In this document: positions 17,126 through 29,962 of the stretch, in pieces
Numbering within the stretch: position 1 is the first letter of the stretch
Layout of the letters: each line of letters starts with the position of its first letter
From: Pantoea brenneri
Lineage (GTDB): Bacteria; Pseudomonadota; Gammaproteobacteria; Enterobacterales; Enterobacteriaceae
Direction of reading: 5' to 3'
Assembly: GCA_002095305.1 (NCBI GenBank)
Contig: MIEI01000038.1
Span: 1-43,587 of the forward strand
Length of the DNA stretch: 43,587 nt
The notes under the pieces: model-generated
Database searches by the model: none
The model's input: the letters and a program-made list of their open reading frames with translations, nothing else
Told to the model about the DNA's origin: nothing
Position numbers and translations under genes: made by a program

Positions 17126-17464
17126 TTACAGAGCGGCTTCGTCGGTCTCGCCGGTACGAATACGAATGACGCGCTGCAGTTCAGCCACGAAAATTTTACC
17201 GTCGCCAATTTTGCCGGTGTAAGCCGCTTTACTGATGACATCCACCACTTCGTCTAACTGATCGTCAGCGATGGCGATGTCAATTTTGACTTTAGGCAGG
17301 AAGTTCACGCTGTATTCTGCGCCACGGTACAGCTCCGCGTGGCCTTTCTGACGACCAAAACCTTTTACTTCGGAGACGGTCAGCCCCTGAATGCCGATAG
17401 AGGATAACGCTTCACGCACATCCTCCAGCTTGAATGGCTTAATTACGACGGTAACCAGCTTCAT
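17126..17464 (-). CDS. glnK: Nitrogen regulatory protein PII, GlnK
   Basis: A 112-residue PII signal protein. The T-loop carries Y51, the uridylylation site, in RGAEYSVNFLPK; the B-loop TGKIGDGKIF and C-terminal RIRTGETDEAAL are standard. It senses 2-oxoglutarate and ATP/ADP and binds AmtB. The start at 17462-17464 has GGAGGGG upstream; the open frame extends further, but the conserved start is MKLVTVVIKPFK. A sigma-54 promoter lies 53 bp upstream of the start codon, so it is transcribed under nitrogen limitation. Confidence 0.98.
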   Translation of the reverse strand: MKLVTVVIKPFKLEDVREALSSIGIQGLTVSEVKGFGRQKGHAELYRGAEYSVNFLPKVKIDIAIADDQLDEVVDVISKAAYTGKIGDGKIFVAELQRVIRIRTGETDEAAL

Positions 17465-17516
17465 TGGATCCCCTCCAGCGATTAAATGAGTGAGTCTCAC
17501 GGACACGCAAGGATCT

Positions 17517-17533
17517 AAGCAAAGCCTGTGCCA
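17517..17533 (-). promoter_or_regulatory. Sigma-54 promoter of glnK-amtB
   Basis: The minus strand reads TGGCACAGGCTTTGCTT, agreeing with TGGCAC-N5-TTGCW. The GG of -24 and GC of -12 are both exact with 10-bp spacing. Confidence 0.93.
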
Positions 17534-17640
17534 TAAATAAAAAAACCGTGGAATCAATCACCGAGGCGAGACGGGGCAAGGCGTGTTTTGTCGGGGGTCA
17601 GTCAGCAGCGCAGAGAATGGCGCACTGCCAGAAAAGCGAA

Positions 17641-17657
17641 TGCACTCCTTTGGTGCG
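17641..17657. promoter_or_regulatory. NtrC-like binding site upstream of glnK
   Basis: TGCACTCCTTTGGTGCG resembles the NtrC consensus TGCACCA-N3-TGGTGCA with 11 of 14 defined positions. It lies about 110 bp upstream of the sigma-54 promoter, a normal enhancer distance. Confidence 0.7.
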
Positions 17658-17721
17658 CCAGGCATCAAAGGCGTGCATTTATACAGATTATTCTGATAAA
17701 ACCGCGCAAAAAAGGTGCAAC

Positions 17722-19497
17722 TTACCCTGCGGTTGTTAAGGGGATGCCCGTCGCCAGATCATCACCTACCTGCTGCAGCTGATACATCTGCCAGTAACGG
17801 CCTTGCAGCGCCAGTAATTGCGCGTGATTCCCCTGCTCGACCACCCTGCCACGATGCAGCACCAGGATGTTATCCGCTTCGGTAATTGTTGAGAGCCGGT
17901 GGGCGATCACCACCAGCGTACTGTGCTGGCGAAGGGTTCGCAGCGTTTGCTGAATCGCCTGCTCGGTGCCCGAGTCGATATTGGCTGTCGCCTCGTCGAG
18001 GATCATCACCTGCGGCAGATCGACCAGGACTCGCGCCAGCGCCAGCAGCTGCTTTTGACCCACAGAGAGATTGTTACCCTGCTCGCCCAGCCGGGTGTGA
18101 ATGCCGTCAGGCAATGCACGCGCCAGAGGGGCCAGCTGCACCTGCTCCAGCACCGTCCAGACCGCCTCTTCGCTGATCTCGCGACCAAGCCGGACGTTGG
18201 CCAGCAGCGTATCCGCCAGCACCACCGGATCCTGCTGAACCATCGCGATACCCCGCCGCAGTACTGCATGGCTGAGTTCGCCAATCGGACGATCGTCAAT
18301 GCGAATCTCACCGCGGGTAATCGGGTAGTAACCCATTAACAGATTTGCCAGGGTACTTTTGCCGCTGCCGGTATGCCCGACCAGCGCCACAAAGCTGCGT
18401 GACGGCACCTCAAGATTAATTTCGCTGAGCACGTCACGATCTTCGCGATAGGCAAAGCTGAGGTTTCTCAGGGTCAGACGACCGGTGGCCAGCGGCCGCG
18501 CGTCGGGCCCATACTGCTGCTGCGCCGCATCCATCAGCTCGAAGATCCGCTCGCCCGAGACCACCGCCTGCTGCAACATCGATTGCTGGGTGGTGAGCTC
18601 AATCAGCGGCTCATTCAGCCGTCCCAGATAGGTAATAAAGGCATACAGTACGCCGACTTCAAACACGCCGGGCACGGAGAAACTGAACAGCATCAGCAAT
18701 CCGCACAGCACCATGGCTGAAAACAGGCTTAACAACGGGCGCAGCAGGAAACCGTCAAGCCGCAGCGTTTCCATCCGCGCCAGATAGTGCGAACGACTCG
18801 CCTCGCCCATCCGCTCGCCAAAACGCGCCTGCTGACGAAACTGCTGGATCACGCTCATGCCGCTGATCACTTCGTTGAAGCCGTTATTAATGTCGGCCAG
18901 ATAGCTGCGGACCCGGCGGGCAATCGGCGTGCTGTAACGCTGGTAAATCAGCATCACGACCAGCACCAGCGGGAAAATCATCATCGCTACCAGCGCCATA
19001 CGCCAGTCGAGGCTGAGCATCGCCACCATCATGGCGCCTACCAGTGCCGCGCTGCGCAGTACCGTCGCCACCACCGTGACATAGAGATCACGGATTACTT
19101 CGGTGTCATTGGTGACGCGCGAAATAATCTGTCCGACCGGCTGGGTGTCGAAGGCGCTGAGCGGCTGGCACAGCGCGGCATTCATTACGTCACTGCGCAA
19201 GCGCTGCACCACCCCAATGGCGGCGCGGTTAAACAGCAGTGCCTGCCAGTAATGCAGGGCGGCCGCCAGCAGTTGCAGCAGGATAAAACTCACTACCAGC
19301 CCGGCAACCAGCCCCCACGGCATCTGATGTTTCGCCACCAGATTGTCGATGAAGTAACTGACCAGCACCGGCCCGGTCACTTCGGCGGCGGCGGCAATCC
19401 ATAACATGCCCACCGCCAGCGACAGGGATTTCCGCCACGGCTTGCCGTAACTTAACAGGCGCTTCAGGGTGGGCCACAAGCGGGCAGACTTAGCCAT
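17722..19497 (-). CDS. mdlB: Multidrug-like ABC exporter half-transporter MdlB
   Basis: A 591-residue ABC half transporter: six transmembrane helices (about residues 20-310), then a nucleotide-binding domain with Walker [10 protein letters not shown], signature LSVGQKQLL and Walker [13 protein letters not shown]. The first-helix start [19 protein letters not shown] matches E. coli MdlB (593 aa). Its ATG overlaps the end of mdlA by 8 bp. MdlA and MdlB probably form a heterodimer; the transported substrate is not known. Note that the signature has Val where GGQ is usual (LSVGQ), a common feature of one partner in a heterodimer. Confidence 0.94.
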   Translation of the reverse strand: MAKSARLWPTLKRLLSYGKPWRKSLSLAVGMLWIAAAAEVTGPVLVSYFIDNLVAKHQMPWGLVAGLVVSFILLQLLAAALHYWQALLFNRAAIGVVQRLRSDVMNAALCQPLSAFDTQPVGQIISRVTNDTEVIRDLYVTVVATVLRSAALVGAMMVAMLSLDWRMALVAMMIFPLVLVVMLIYQRYSTPIARRVRSYLADINNGFNEVISGMSVIQQFRQQARFGERMGEASRSHYLARMETLRLDGFLLRPLLSLFSAMVLCGLLMLFSFSVPGVFEVGVLYAFITYLGRLNEPLIELTTQQSMLQQAVVSGERIFELMDAAQQQYGPDARPLATGRLTLRNLSFAYREDRDVLSEINLEVPSRSFVALVGHTGSGKSTLANLLMGYYPITRGEIRIDDRPIGELSHAVLRRGIAMVQQDPVVLADTLLANVRLGREISEEAVWTVLEQVQLAPLARALPDGIHTRLGEQGNNLSVGQKQLLALARVLVDLPQVMILDEATANIDSGTEQAIQQTLRTLRQHSTLVVIAHRLSTITEADNILVLHRGRVVEQGNHAQLLALQGRYWQMYQLQQVGDDLATGIPLTTAG

Positions 19498-21259
19498 GCG
19501 GCACTCCTTTCTCATTCTCATCGTCATCCAGCGCGGCTTCCAGCTGCTGATAACGGTACATGTCGCGATACCAGCCCGGGCGATCCGCCAGCGCTTCATG
19601 ATCGCCACGCTGCGCGATGGTGCCGTGCTGCAGCACCAGAATTTCACTGGCTTCAGTCAGCGCCGATAAACGGTGGGCGCTGATGATCAGGGTCCGGCCT
19701 CGTCCCCACTGGCGCAGATTGTGCAGTATTTCATGCTCGGTACGGCCATCTACCGCCGACAGCGCATCATCAAGCACCAGGATTTCCGCGTTCAGCAGCA
19801 GCGCGCGCGCAATCGAGATACGCTGCTTCTGCCCGCCCGACAGCATCACGCCACGCTCCCCGACTTCGGTTTCATAGCCCTGCGGCAGCCGCAGAATATC
19901 CTCGTGAACGCAGGCCAGCGTGGCGGCCCGCTCAATTTCCTGCTGGGTCGCACCCGGTTTTCCCAGCGCGATGTTGTTGGCGACGCTGTCAGAAAACAGA
20001 AACGGGGTCTGACTGACCACCGCCAGCCGGCTGCGCCAGCTGTCCAGCCGCAGCTGTGGCAGCGGAATCTGGTGATAGCGGATATCGCCCTGCTGGATAT
20101 CAAAATGGCGCTGGATCAGGCTGAGCAGCGTACTCTTGCCGCTGCCGGTCGGGCCGCACAGCCCCAGCATTTCGCCAGGTTTCAGTTCGAAACTGACCTG
20201 ACTCAGCACCGGACCGGCACTGGCCGGATAGTGAAATTCACGGATCGCTACCTGCAGGTTGCCTGGTTCCGGTGGCAGGGTTTTATCGCCATCTTCGACC
20301 GCTGGCGCTTCCGCCAGCAGCGCGCGGATACGGCTCCAGGCGGCGCTGCCGCGCTCGACGATGTTAAACATCCACGCCAGCGCCAGCATCGGCCAGATCA
20401 TCAGGCCCAGATACATCACAAAACTGGTGAGCTGACCCAGCGTCATCTGATCGTGCCAGACCAGCCAGCTGCCGCCACCGATCGCCAGCAGATTTGAAAA
20501 ACCGATGGCGATATAGATGGTGGGATCAAAACGGGCATCCACCCGCGCCACCCGCAGGTTCTTTTCACCGGTATCGCGGGCGATGTCAGAGAACTGCTGC
20601 GACTGATGCTGTTCCAGACCAAAGGACTTGATCATCCGGATGCTGGTCAGGCTCTCCTGCGTCTGATCGTTGAGGCTGGAGAAGGCGGCCTGCGCCACCT
20701 TAAAGCGATGGTGCAGCTGATTACCGTAGCGATGAATGACGATTGCCATGATCGGCATCGGCACCAGCGAAAGCAGCGTCAGCTGCCAGCTGATTTGGGT
20801 GCTCATCACCAACAGCACAACGCAGCCCATCACCAGCGAATCGACCAGCGTCAGTACCCCTTCCCCGGCGGCAAACACCACCCGATCGACATCATTAGTG
20901 GCGCGCGCAATCAGGTCACCGGTACGGTGGCGCAGGTAAAATGCGGGTTGCTGACGGCTCAGCTGGCGATAAAAATCTTCGCGCAACTCGACCGCCAGCT
21001 GGTAAGAGGCACCAAACAGCAATACCCGCCAGACGTAGCGCAGCAGATAAACTACCAGCGCGGTAGCCAGCATCACGCCGATCCACAGCATGATGCGGCT
21101 CATGCTCATGCTGTTTTGCGTCACGCCATCGACGATTACCCCGACCACATGCGGCGGCAACAGTTGCAGAATGGCAATAATGATCAGTAAGGTGACCGCG
21201 CCCAGATAGCGCCGCCACTCACGCAGAAAGTACCAACTTAATTGACTGAATAATCGCAC
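19490..21259 (-). CDS. mdlA: Multidrug-like ABC exporter half-transporter MdlA
   Basis: A 589-residue partner of MdlB with the same layout: membrane domain with six helices, then Walker [10 protein letters not shown], signature LSGGQKQRI, Walker [13 protein letters not shown]. Here the residue after the Walker B Asp is Asp (LDDALS) instead of the catalytic Glu, which is typical of the degenerate site in heterodimeric exporters. It starts [15 protein letters not shown], 24 bp after decR, so decR-mdlA-mdlB are likely transcribed together. Confidence 0.94.
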   Translation of the reverse strand: MRLFSQLSWYFLREWRRYLGAVTLLIIIAILQLLPPHVVGVIVDGVTQNSMSMSRIMLWIGVMLATALVVYLLRYVWRVLLFGASYQLAVELREDFYRQLSRQQPAFYLRHRTGDLIARATNDVDRVVFAAGEGVLTLVDSLVMGCVVLLVMSTQISWQLTLLSLVPMPIMAIVIHRYGNQLHHRFKVAQAAFSSLNDQTQESLTSIRMIKSFGLEQHQSQQFSDIARDTGEKNLRVARVDARFDPTIYIAIGFSNLLAIGGGSWLVWHDQMTLGQLTSFVMYLGLMIWPMLALAWMFNIVERGSAAWSRIRALLAEAPAVEDGDKTLPPEPGNLQVAIREFHYPASAGPVLSQVSFELKPGEMLGLCGPTGSGKSTLLSLIQRHFDIQQGDIRYHQIPLPQLRLDSWRSRLAVVSQTPFLFSDSVANNIALGKPGATQQEIERAATLACVHEDILRLPQGYETEVGERGVMLSGGQKQRISIARALLLNAEILVLDDALSAVDGRTEHEILHNLRQWGRGRTLIISAHRLSALTEASEILVLQHGTIAQRGDHEALADRPGWYRDMYRYQQLEAALDDDENEKGVPHG

Positions 21260-21283
21260 AACGCTGTTCTCAATCTCATGCCT

Positions 21284-21745
21284 TTATGGGGCGACAGGTA
21301 AGGCCGTGGTGTATTTAATCTCTTCCATGGCGAAGCTGGAGGTTACATCAATCAGGCCTGGGACGCCGTTGACTAACCGCTTGTAAAAAGCATCATAACT
21401 TTTCATGTCGGCCACCTGGATGCGCAGCAGATAGTCATACTCGCCGGCCATCCGGTAAAAGGCCATCACTTCCGGCATGCTGTTGACCACCGAGACAAAC
21501 GCCTGATACCAGTCGCGACTGTGCTGCTGGGTTTTCACAAACATAAACGCCGTCAGTGACAATCCGATTTTTTCGCCATCCAGCAACGCCACCCGAGCGC
21601 GAATAATGCCATCATCTTCGAGCTTTTTCAGGCGCTTCCAGCAGGGCGTGGTGGTGAGGTTGACCGCCTCGGCTAATGCCTGCAGCGACAGCGTACAATC
21701 GCGTTGCAACAACGCCAGCAGTTTCAGGTCAGTTTTATCTAACAT
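21284..21745 (-). CDS. decR: Lrp/AsnC-family cysteine-responsive regulator DecR (YbaO, CcdR)
   Basis: A 153-residue Lrp-type regulator: N-terminal helix-turn-helix (residues about 5-60; [20 protein letters not shown]) and C-terminal RAM ligand domain. The sequence is very close to E. coli DecR, which activates a cysteine desulfidase operon in response to cysteine. I chose the ATG at 21743-21745 ([14 protein letters not shown]). It is divergent from the cysteine-desulfhydrase-like gene with 116 bp between, and in Pantoea the corresponding regulator is described as CcdR acting on ccdA. Regulation of the neighbour is inferred from this and from the layout. Confidence 0.94.
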   Translation of the reverse strand: MLDKTDLKLLALLQRDCTLSLQALAEAVNLTTTPCWKRLKKLEDDGIIRARVALLDGEKIGLSLTAFMFVKTQQHSRDWYQAFVSVVNSMPEVMAFYRMAGEYDYLLRIQVADMKSYDAFYKRLVNGVPGLIDVTSSFAMEEIKYTTALPVAP

Positions 21746-21861
21746 TCGCCACTCCGAGAGAATGATTTTCTCCATTAGCGCTATTTTAGCGTCAATATTG
21801 CAATCTCTTTTTCCTGCTCGTGCCTTAAAATAGCCGCAACTCTCTCTGCCGGACGCGTAAG

Positions 21862-22896
21862 ATGCACAGCTGCTGGATTCGCCACGCTATCAACGAAATT
21901 AACGCCGATTTTCAACGATCGGCTGAAACCCACCTGATCCGTTTCGATCTGGCGGATTATCCCGGCATCTGGTTTTACCTGAAAGATGAGAGCACCCATC
22001 CAAGTGGCAGCCTCAAACACCGACTGGCGCGATCACTGTTTCTGTATGGCCTGGCGAACGGCTGGATTAAACAGGATACGCCAATAATTGAAGCCTCGTC
22101 AGGCAGCACTGCCGTTTCTGAGGCGTACTTCGCACGGCTGCTCGGCCTGCCGTTTATCGCGGTAATGCCTGCCAGCACGGCGAAACGGAAAATTGAGCAG
22201 ATCACCTTTTATGGCGGGCAGTGCCATTTCGTTGACGATCCCTGCCAGCTTTATGTCGAATCTGAACGGCTGGCGCGCGAGCTGAACGGCCACTTTATGG
22301 ATCAGTTTACCTATGCCGAGCGGGCAACCGACTGGCGCGGTAACAACAACATTGCCGAAAGCATTTTCCGCCAGATGCAGCATGAGCCCTATCCGGTTCC
22401 CCATACGCTGATCATGAGTGCCGGTACCGGCGGCACTTCCGCTACGCTGGGACGTTATATCCGCTATCAGGGTTTCTCCACGAAGTTACTGGTGGTCGAT
22501 CCGCAGCACTCGGTATTTTTTGATTACTGGCATCAGCGCGATGCCAGCCTGACCAGCACGCGTGGCAGCCTGATTGAAGGCATTGGTCGTCCGCGGGTGG
22601 AGCCTTCGTTTATGCCAGACGTAATAGATGAAATGATCAAAGTCCCCGATGGCGCGACGCTGGCCGCCATGCTGAAGCTGGAAAAAATTCTGGGACGCAA
22701 ACCGGGTGCCTCTACCGGTACCAATTTCTGGGGCATGATGCAGGTCGCGAAACGTTTACGGGCGGCTAACCAGCAGGGCGCGCTGGTGACGCTGCTGTGT
22801 GACAGCGGCGAGCGTTATCCGGATAGTTATTATCAGCCGGAGTGGGTAGCGAAACACATCGGTGATATCACGCCGTGGCAGCGCGAGCTGGAATAA
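21862..22896 (+). CDS. ccdA: PLP-dependent cysteine-synthase-family protein, probable cysteine desulfhydrase
   Basis: A 344-residue fold-type II PLP enzyme. The Schiff-base lysine is K52 in [11 protein letters not shown], the substrate loop is EASSGSTAV (78-86) and the phosphate-binding glycine loop is GTGGT (188-192). The closest function I know of for such a gene next to a DecR/YbaO homologue is cysteine desulfhydrase CcdA of Pantoea ananatis (cysteine to pyruvate, ammonia and sulfide), which confers cysteine resistance. The symbol also names unrelated proteins, an antitoxin and a cytochrome-biogenesis factor. It is absent from this place in E. coli, where decR and cof are adjacent. The assignment to the family is secure; the exact reaction is inferred. 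Confidence 0.82.
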   Translation: MHSCWIRHAINEINADFQRSAETHLIRFDLADYPGIWFYLKDESTHPSGSLKHRLARSLFLYGLANGWIKQDTPIIEASSGSTAVSEAYFARLLGLPFIAVMPASTAKRKIEQITFYGGQCHFVDDPCQLYVESERLARELNGHFMDQFTYAERATDWRGNNNIAESIFRQMQHEPYPVPHTLIMSAGTGGTSATLGRYIRYQGFSTKLLVVDPQHSVFFDYWHQRDASLTSTRGSLIEGIGRPRVEPSFMPDVIDEMIKVPDGATLAAMLKLEKILGRKPGASTGTNFWGMMQVAKRLRAANQQGALVTLLCDSGERYPDSYYQPEWVAKHIGDITPWQRELE

Positions 22897-22917
22897 AAAA
22901 CCGGACATCCTGTCCGG
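22895..22917 (-). terminator. Terminator of cof
   Basis: Stem CCGGACA (22901-22907) and TGTCCGG (22911-22917) with a 3-nt loop, followed on the minus strand by six T residues. It begins just at the end of the convergent ccdA-like gene and may stop that transcript partly. Confidence 0.87.
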
Positions 22918-22930
22918 TACACGGCAATCC

Positions 22931-23752
22931 TCAGCATTCGGGGGAATACGCGAGGTGGGGTGTCGCCAGCCAGTGATTTAAATAGTGAGACACCGCCTGT
23001 GTCTCGCAATGTCCTAAGACCGGCAGATGCGGTAACGCCGCCTTTAACTGCGCCATCGCATTGCCCATGATGAAACCGTGCCCCGCCTGCGCCAGCATTT
23101 CCCGATCGTTCATCGCATCGCCAAACGCCATGCACTCTGCCAGGGTCAATGAAAGACCATCGCATAACCGTGCCAGGGCGCTGCCTTTGTTGCAGTTTTT
23201 CGGCAATACTTCGAGACAATCGGCGGCAGAGAAACAGATATTGGCCTGCTCGCCCAGCGCGGCATCCAGCTGCGTTTTTAACTGGCAGAGCGACTGATGA
23301 TGATCGACAAAACAGATTTTAGTGACCTGATGTGCCGGCATGGTTTTTAAATCGCGCAGCTGATAGTGGAACCCGCTCATCTGATGGGCCGCCAGCAGAT
23401 CCGGCTGCGGACGATCGGTAAACCAGCCCTGATCGTTGAAAATATGGATGCTGGCGCGGGTCTGCCAGTGGCTGTGGATCACCTCTTCCGCCACCTGAGG
23501 CGGCAGATCCTGGGCAAACAGCAGATTACCCTGCTGATCGTGTATCCGGGTGCCGTTACCCGTGATCAGCCACGCCGGCAGGATCATCTGTTGCCGCAGG
23601 ATCTGCATCTCCAGCAGGTGACGACCGGTGGCCAGCGCCAGATGAATACCGCGCTGATGCAGGGCATGCAGGCTCGCCAGCGTTTGCTGGCCCAACTGAT
23701 GATCGGGCAGTAACAGGGTGCCATCCATATCGAAGGCGGCTAAGCGCACCAT
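22931..23752 (-). CDS. cof: HAD-family phosphatase Cof (HMP-PP phosphatase)
   Basis: A 273-residue HAD hydrolase of the Cof subfamily (cap type IIB). Catalytic motif I is DMDGT with D8 and D10, and the Mg-binding motif IV is [10 protein letters not shown]. In E. coli Cof dephosphorylates 4-amino-2-methyl-5-hydroxymethylpyrimidine pyrophosphate, a thiamin intermediate, as well as other sugar phosphates. I chose the ATG at 23750-23752 ([17 protein letters not shown]), which matches the family start. It lies between the ccdA-like gene and divergent ybaE. Confidence 0.94.
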   Translation of the reverse strand: MVRLAAFDMDGTLLLPDHQLGQQTLASLHALHQRGIHLALATGRHLLEMQILRQQMILPAWLITGNGTRIHDQQGNLLFAQDLPPQVAEEVIHSHWQTRASIHIFNDQGWFTDRPQPDLLAAHQMSGFHYQLRDLKTMPAHQVTKICFVDHHQSLCQLKTQLDAALGEQANICFSAADCLEVLPKNCNKGSALARLCDGLSLTLAECMAFGDAMNDREMLAQAGHGFIMGNAMAQLKAALPHLPVLGHCETQAVSHYLNHWLATPHLAYSPEC

Positions 23753-23845
23753 AATCAATCCTCTGCTGTAAAGGTGAGCCTTACTATTGCCTGTTAATTA
23801 CGGAACTAATAGTGAATACTTTGAAAAAACTGTTCCGGGTTTACT

Positions 23846-25564
23846 ATGCGTCAGCTCAACCGTCTTAATCAGTTTCAGCGCCTGTGGCAGCAAAGCCAGG
23901 GCGCAGCCCAGCAAACCTGCGTTGCCGAGATGGCCCGCCACTGCATTTGTAGTGAGCGCCATCTGCGTACCCTGTTGTCACAATGGCAGCATGCCGGCTG
24001 GTTGCAGTGGCACGGCGAACCGGGTCGCGGCAAACAGGGACAGCTGCAGTTTCTGCGCTCGCCTGAGCAACTACGTCAGCAGCTGCTGCAAAGCCAGCTG
24101 GATGCCGGGGATACCGCCGACGCGCTGCAATTGCTGGATGTCCCGCCGGAACGGCTGATTAATATGCTGCGGCCGCTGATGGGCGGGCAATGGCAGAACG
24201 ATTCACCGGTTCTGCGCATTCCGTACTATCGCCCGCTGGAAAGTACCGAGCCGCGACACATCACCGGCCGGGCCGAGCAGCATCTGGTGCGTCAACTCTA
24301 TTCCGGGCTGACCCGTTTTGAGCAGGACGAGCCGGTCGGGGATCTGGCCCACCACTGGCAACACGATGAGTCCGCCTGCCGCTGGCTGTTCTGGTTACGC
24401 CCGCAGCTGGTGTGGCATAACGAGGAGCCAATTCGGGCCGCTCAGCTGGTCACGCAGTTGCAGCATCTGTTACAGGACCCGCGGGTCAGCACGCTGCTGG
24501 CTGAGGTGATCGAAGTCGATGCGCCTCATCCGCTCGCGGTGCGGTTTACCCTGCGGCGCAGCGATTTCTGGCTGCCCCATCGTCTCGCTCACCTGCTGTG
24601 CCTGCTGCCCCATCCCGACGATGCCAGTATCGGCAGTGGCCCCTGGAAGCTAATGCACTTCACCCCGGAACTGGTGAGAATTGAAAGTCATGCCCGCTGG
24701 CATCTGCGTCTGCCCTTGCTGCAGGCGGTGGAGTACTGGATTACTCCGCAGCTGTTTGATCCGATGCTCGGCAGCAGTTGCCGTCATCCGGTGCAGATTG
24801 CGATTGGCGACGCCGGCGATCTGAAAGCCCTGCAACCGGTCAGCAGCAGTATCAGCCTTGGCTTTTGCTATCTGGTCTGTCGTCCACGCGCCGGTTTTAC
24901 GCCTGCCAAGGCGCGACGGCTGTTCCAGCTGATCCAGCAAAGCGGCATTATCGCGCGCTTGCCGCTTGATGAAGGATTGATTACCCCCAGCCAGGAGTTA
25001 CTGCCAGGCTGGCCGGTGCCGCCGATTGATGCCGAACCACTGTCACTGCCAGCCAGCCTGACGCTGTATTATCAACTGCCGGTCGAACTGCACCAGACCG
25101 CTGAGGCCCTGCGCCAGCTATTACAACAGCACGGCTGCACGTTGCGGGTGGTATTTCATGAGGTTAAGAGCTGGCACAGCGTGCCGCAGCTTGATGAAGC
25201 AGATATCGTGATGGGGGATCGGCTGATCGGGGATGCGCCGGTGTTTACTCTTGCAGGCTGGTTACAGCTCGACAGATTATGGCGCCCTTTCATGGCCACC
25301 GCTCAGGGTGAAGCGGTACAAGCGCAACTGCTGACCCTGCAGCAACTGGCCGACAGTGAGGCTCGTGATCAGGCCCTGCATCAGCTCTATCATCAACTGA
25401 TGCGCGCCGGTATCCTGCTGCCGCTATTCAATTACCGCTATCAGATTTACGCGCCGCCCGGCGTTGAAGGCATTCAGTTAAACACCCTGGGCTGGTTCGA
25501 TTTCAGTCGTGCCTGGATTCCACCGCCGATTGATCGGCCGCACAGCTGTTCAGCGGCGGAGTGA
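23846..25564 (+). CDS. ybaE: SgrR-family transcriptional regulator YbaE
   Basis: A 572-residue protein. The N-terminal part (residues about 1-115) has a winged helix-turn-helix ([20 protein letters not shown]), and from about residue 160 it resembles the solute-binding protein family 5 of oligopeptide transporters, the arrangement of SgrR. There is no signal peptide, as expected for a cytoplasmic sensor. E. coli YbaE has the same domain order and position, and no target or ligand is known to me. The end overlaps nothing; queC begins 41 bp later on the same strand. Confidence 0.9.
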   Translation: MRQLNRLNQFQRLWQQSQGAAQQTCVAEMARHCICSERHLRTLLSQWQHAGWLQWHGEPGRGKQGQLQFLRSPEQLRQQLLQSQLDAGDTADALQLLDVPPERLINMLRPLMGGQWQNDSPVLRIPYYRPLESTEPRHITGRAEQHLVRQLYSGLTRFEQDEPVGDLAHHWQHDESACRWLFWLRPQLVWHNEEPIRAAQLVTQLQHLLQDPRVSTLLAEVIEVDAPHPLAVRFTLRRSDFWLPHRLAHLLCLLPHPDDASIGSGPWKLMHFTPELVRIESHARWHLRLPLLQAVEYWITPQLFDPMLGSSCRHPVQIAIGDAGDLKALQPVSSSISLGFCYLVCRPRAGFTPAKARRLFQLIQQSGIIARLPLDEGLITPSQELLPGWPVPPIDAEPLSLPASLTLYYQLPVELHQTAEALRQLLQQHGCTLRVVFHEVKSWHSVPQLDEADIVMGDRLIGDAPVFTLAGWLQLDRLWRPFMATAQGEAVQAQLLTLQQLADSEARDQALHQLYHQLMRAGILLPLFNYRYQIYAPPGVEGIQLNTLGWFDFSRAWIPPPIDRPHSCSAAE

Positions 25565-25605
25565 GGCATTACCATAAGCGCATAACTCACCATCGGGAAA
25601 ATAGC

Positions 25606-26301
25606 ATGAAACGCGCCGTTGTCGTTTTTAGCGGTGGACAAGATTCCACCACCTGCCTTGTTCAGGCGTTACAGCAATACGATGAAGTTCACTGTGTCAC
25701 ATTCGATTATGGTCAGCGTCATCGTGAAGAGATTGAGGTAGCACGCGACCTGGCCATCAGGCTGGGCGCACGCGCCCATAAAGTGCTGGATGTTACGATG
25801 CTGAACGATCTGGCTGTCAGCAGCCTGACGCGAGATAACATCCCGGTTCCGACCTACGATCCCAACGCCAGCGGCTTGCCGAGCACCTTCGTACCGGGCC
25901 GCAATATCCTGTTCCTGACCCTAGCGTCAGTTTATGCCTATCAGGTTGAAGCGGAAGCGGTGATTACCGGGGTATGTGAAACGGACTTTTCCGGCTATCC
26001 CGACTGCCGCGATGAGTTTGTCAAAGCGCTGAATCATGCGGTCAGCCTCGGTATGGCGCGCGAGGTCCGTTTTGAAACCCCGCTGATGTGGCTGAATAAA
26101 GCTGAAACCTGGGCGCTGGCGGACTACTGGCAGCAGTTACCACTGGTACGCGAGCAGACTCTGACCTGCTATAACGGCGTGAAAGGCGATGGATGCGGTG
26201 AGTGTGCCGCCTGCCATTTACGCGCCAATGGCCTGCAGGGTTACCTTAACGATCGTGCCGGCGTCATGGCCGCCATGAAGGCCAAAAGCGGCCTGGAGTA
26301 A
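25606..26301 (+). CDS. queC: 7-cyano-7-deazaguanine synthase QueC
   Basis: Makes preQ0 from 7-carboxy-7-deazaguanine, ammonia and ATP in queuosine biosynthesis. The 231-residue product equals the E. coli length. The PP-loop is SGGQDS (residues 9-14) and the C-terminal zinc site has four cysteines in [19 protein letters not shown] chose the ATG at 25606 with the start [12 protein letters not shown]; the frame is open upstream into the end of ybaE, but the family start is clear. Confidence 0.97.
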   Translation: MKRAVVVFSGGQDSTTCLVQALQQYDEVHCVTFDYGQRHREEIEVARDLAIRLGARAHKVLDVTMLNDLAVSSLTRDNIPVPTYDPNASGLPSTFVPGRNILFLTLASVYAYQVEAEAVITGVCETDFSGYPDCRDEFVKALNHAVSLGMAREVRFETPLMWLNKAETWALADYWQQLPLVREQTLTCYNGVKGDGCGECAACHLRANGLQGYLNDRAGVMAAMKAKSGLE

Positions 26302-26384
26302 GCCTATCGGGGCGGCAATCACGCCACCGTTGCCGCCTCTGCTTCATCAGGATGCGCCACAATGTGCTCAGGCCATCAGGCGCG

Positions 26385-26765
26385 TCAGTCGTTCACGCAA
26401 TTCTCCCTCCAGCGGTACCGCCTTCTGGTTCTCAGGTCGATGCAAACGAAGGTCAGCGCGGCATCAGCGACCACCGTCTCTTCTCCCGCCAGCAACACCC
26501 GCTGCGCAATAATTCCGCTTTTACCGTTCAACTGGGTAATCTGGCTGTCGATTGCCAGAACGTCGCCCAGCACGGCCGGGCGACGATAGTTGATATTGAT
26601 ATTCACCACCACAAATGCCAGTTTCTGTTCCAGCAGCCAGTGAAATGCCTCAACTTCTTCCAGCCATTGCCAGCGCGCCTCCTCGAGGAATTCGAGATAG
26701 CGCGCGTTGTTAACGTGCTGATAGACATCAAGATGGTAGCCGCGCACTTTAATTGTGGTCTGCAT
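26385..26765 (-). CDS. fadM: Acyl-CoA thioesterase III FadM/YbaW with a frameshifted C-terminus
   Basis: Hot-dog fold thioesterase acting on long unsaturated acyl-CoA. It begins MQTTIKVRGYHLDVYQHVNN, with the conserved D13, and follows E. coli FadM to about CIDLRT (near residue 110). The reading frame then changes: the current tail RRRYRWRENCVND is unlike the family, while the +1 frame gives QKAVPLEGELRERLTRLMA and a stop at 26368-26370. A missing G (plus strand) at about 26427-26428 explains it. Restoring it gives a 132-residue protein, exactly the E. coli length. The core fold may survive, so loss of activity is uncertain. A sequencing error is a real alternative. Confidence 0.9.
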   Translation of the reverse strand: MQTTIKVRGYHLDVYQHVNNARYLEFLEEARWQWLEEVEAFHWLLEQKLAFVVVNININYRRPAVLGDVLAIDSQITQLNGKSGIIAQRVLLAGEETVVADAALTFVCIDLRTRRRYRWRENCVND

Positions 26766-26865
26766 GTTTATGCTCTCCTGCTGCTGCGAGTGAACTGGTT
26801 GGACCTGTTCACTTTAGCAGAGTCGTTCTGCTACAGCAGACAAAGCATCAGAGATGCGTGGCGCC

Positions 26866-29227
<2,362 letters not shown>

Positions 29228-29371
29228 GGTATGACAACACTCCGCTGTAGTGTGAATGTAAAGCTCGGGCGCAATACGCCGTATCCTGACGCATCACGCA
29301 GCTGCAGACTTCGCTGTCAGCCTCAAGCCGGCTCCGGTCCATATTATGGCCTGATTATCGCCGGTTAAAAC

Positions 29372-29398
29372 AAAAAAGGCACATCTGATTGATGTGCC
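29372..29398 (-). terminator. Terminator of hupB
   Basis: On the minus strand GGCACATC, 5-nt loop, GATGTGCC, then a T run (plus strand 29372-29377 is all A). It lies 76 bp after the hupB stop and before ppiD. Confidence 0.9.
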
Positions 29399-29474
29399 CG
29401 TATGTTACATGAGAACGCGTTAACCGTCCTCTGATCCACTGAAGAAAATACGTCAATGAACGTTTTCGTTGTTA

Positions 29475-29747
29475 TTAATTGACTGCGTCTTTCAATGCTT
29501 TACCAGCACGGAAGCCCGGTACTTTACCGGCCGGAATTGTAATCTCTTTGCCGGTTTGTGGGTTGCGGCCAGTGCGTGCAGCACGCTCGCGCACGGAGAA
29601 AGTGCCGAAACCGACCAGCGCCACTTCGTCGCCGCCTTTCAGCGCGTCAGAAACAGAACCCATGAATGCATCTAAAACACGTCCCGCTGCTGCTTTAGAA
29701 ATATCAGCATCCGCAGCAATTTTGTCGATCAACTGTGACTTATTCAC
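29475..29747 (-). CDS. hupB: DNA-binding protein HU-beta
   Basis: A 90-residue nucleoid protein, [20 protein letters not shown] to KALKDAVN, with the HU/IHF arm motif [20 protein letters not shown]. The start codon is GTG at 29745-29747, with AGGGG 9 bp upstream; an ATG three codons earlier overlaps that site and is less likely. HU bends and compacts DNA as a dimer with HU-alpha or itself. Lon lies upstream on the same strand, with its own terminator between. Confidence 0.97.
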   Translation of the reverse strand: MNKSQLIDKIAADADISKAAAGRVLDAFMGSVSDALKGGDEVALVGFGTFSVRERAARTGRNPQTGKEITIPAGKVPGFRAGKALKDAVN

Positions 29748-29895
29748 TCTCTTCATCCCCTCTTTTATTATTTCACATCGTACCCGCGCTTCCCGCCGGA
29801 TACGCACGCGCAGCAAGTTATATCAAGCCTGTGGAGCCGAAACAACGGAATTTCTCTGAGAACACCGCGTCGGCAGCCACCTAAATTAGCGGCAC

Positions 29896-29933
29896 AAAAA
29901 AAAGCTGGCAAGCGCCAATTGCCTTGCCAGCTT
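29896..29933 (-). terminator. Terminator of lon
   Basis: Perfect 11-bp stem AAGCTGGCAAG (29902-29912) and CTTGCCAGCTT (29923-29933) with a 10-nt loop, followed on the minus strand by a T run (plus-strand A residues 29896-29901). Confidence 0.94.
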
Positions 29934-29962
29934 CGCTTTTTAACGGTTTATGCCGTTAATCA

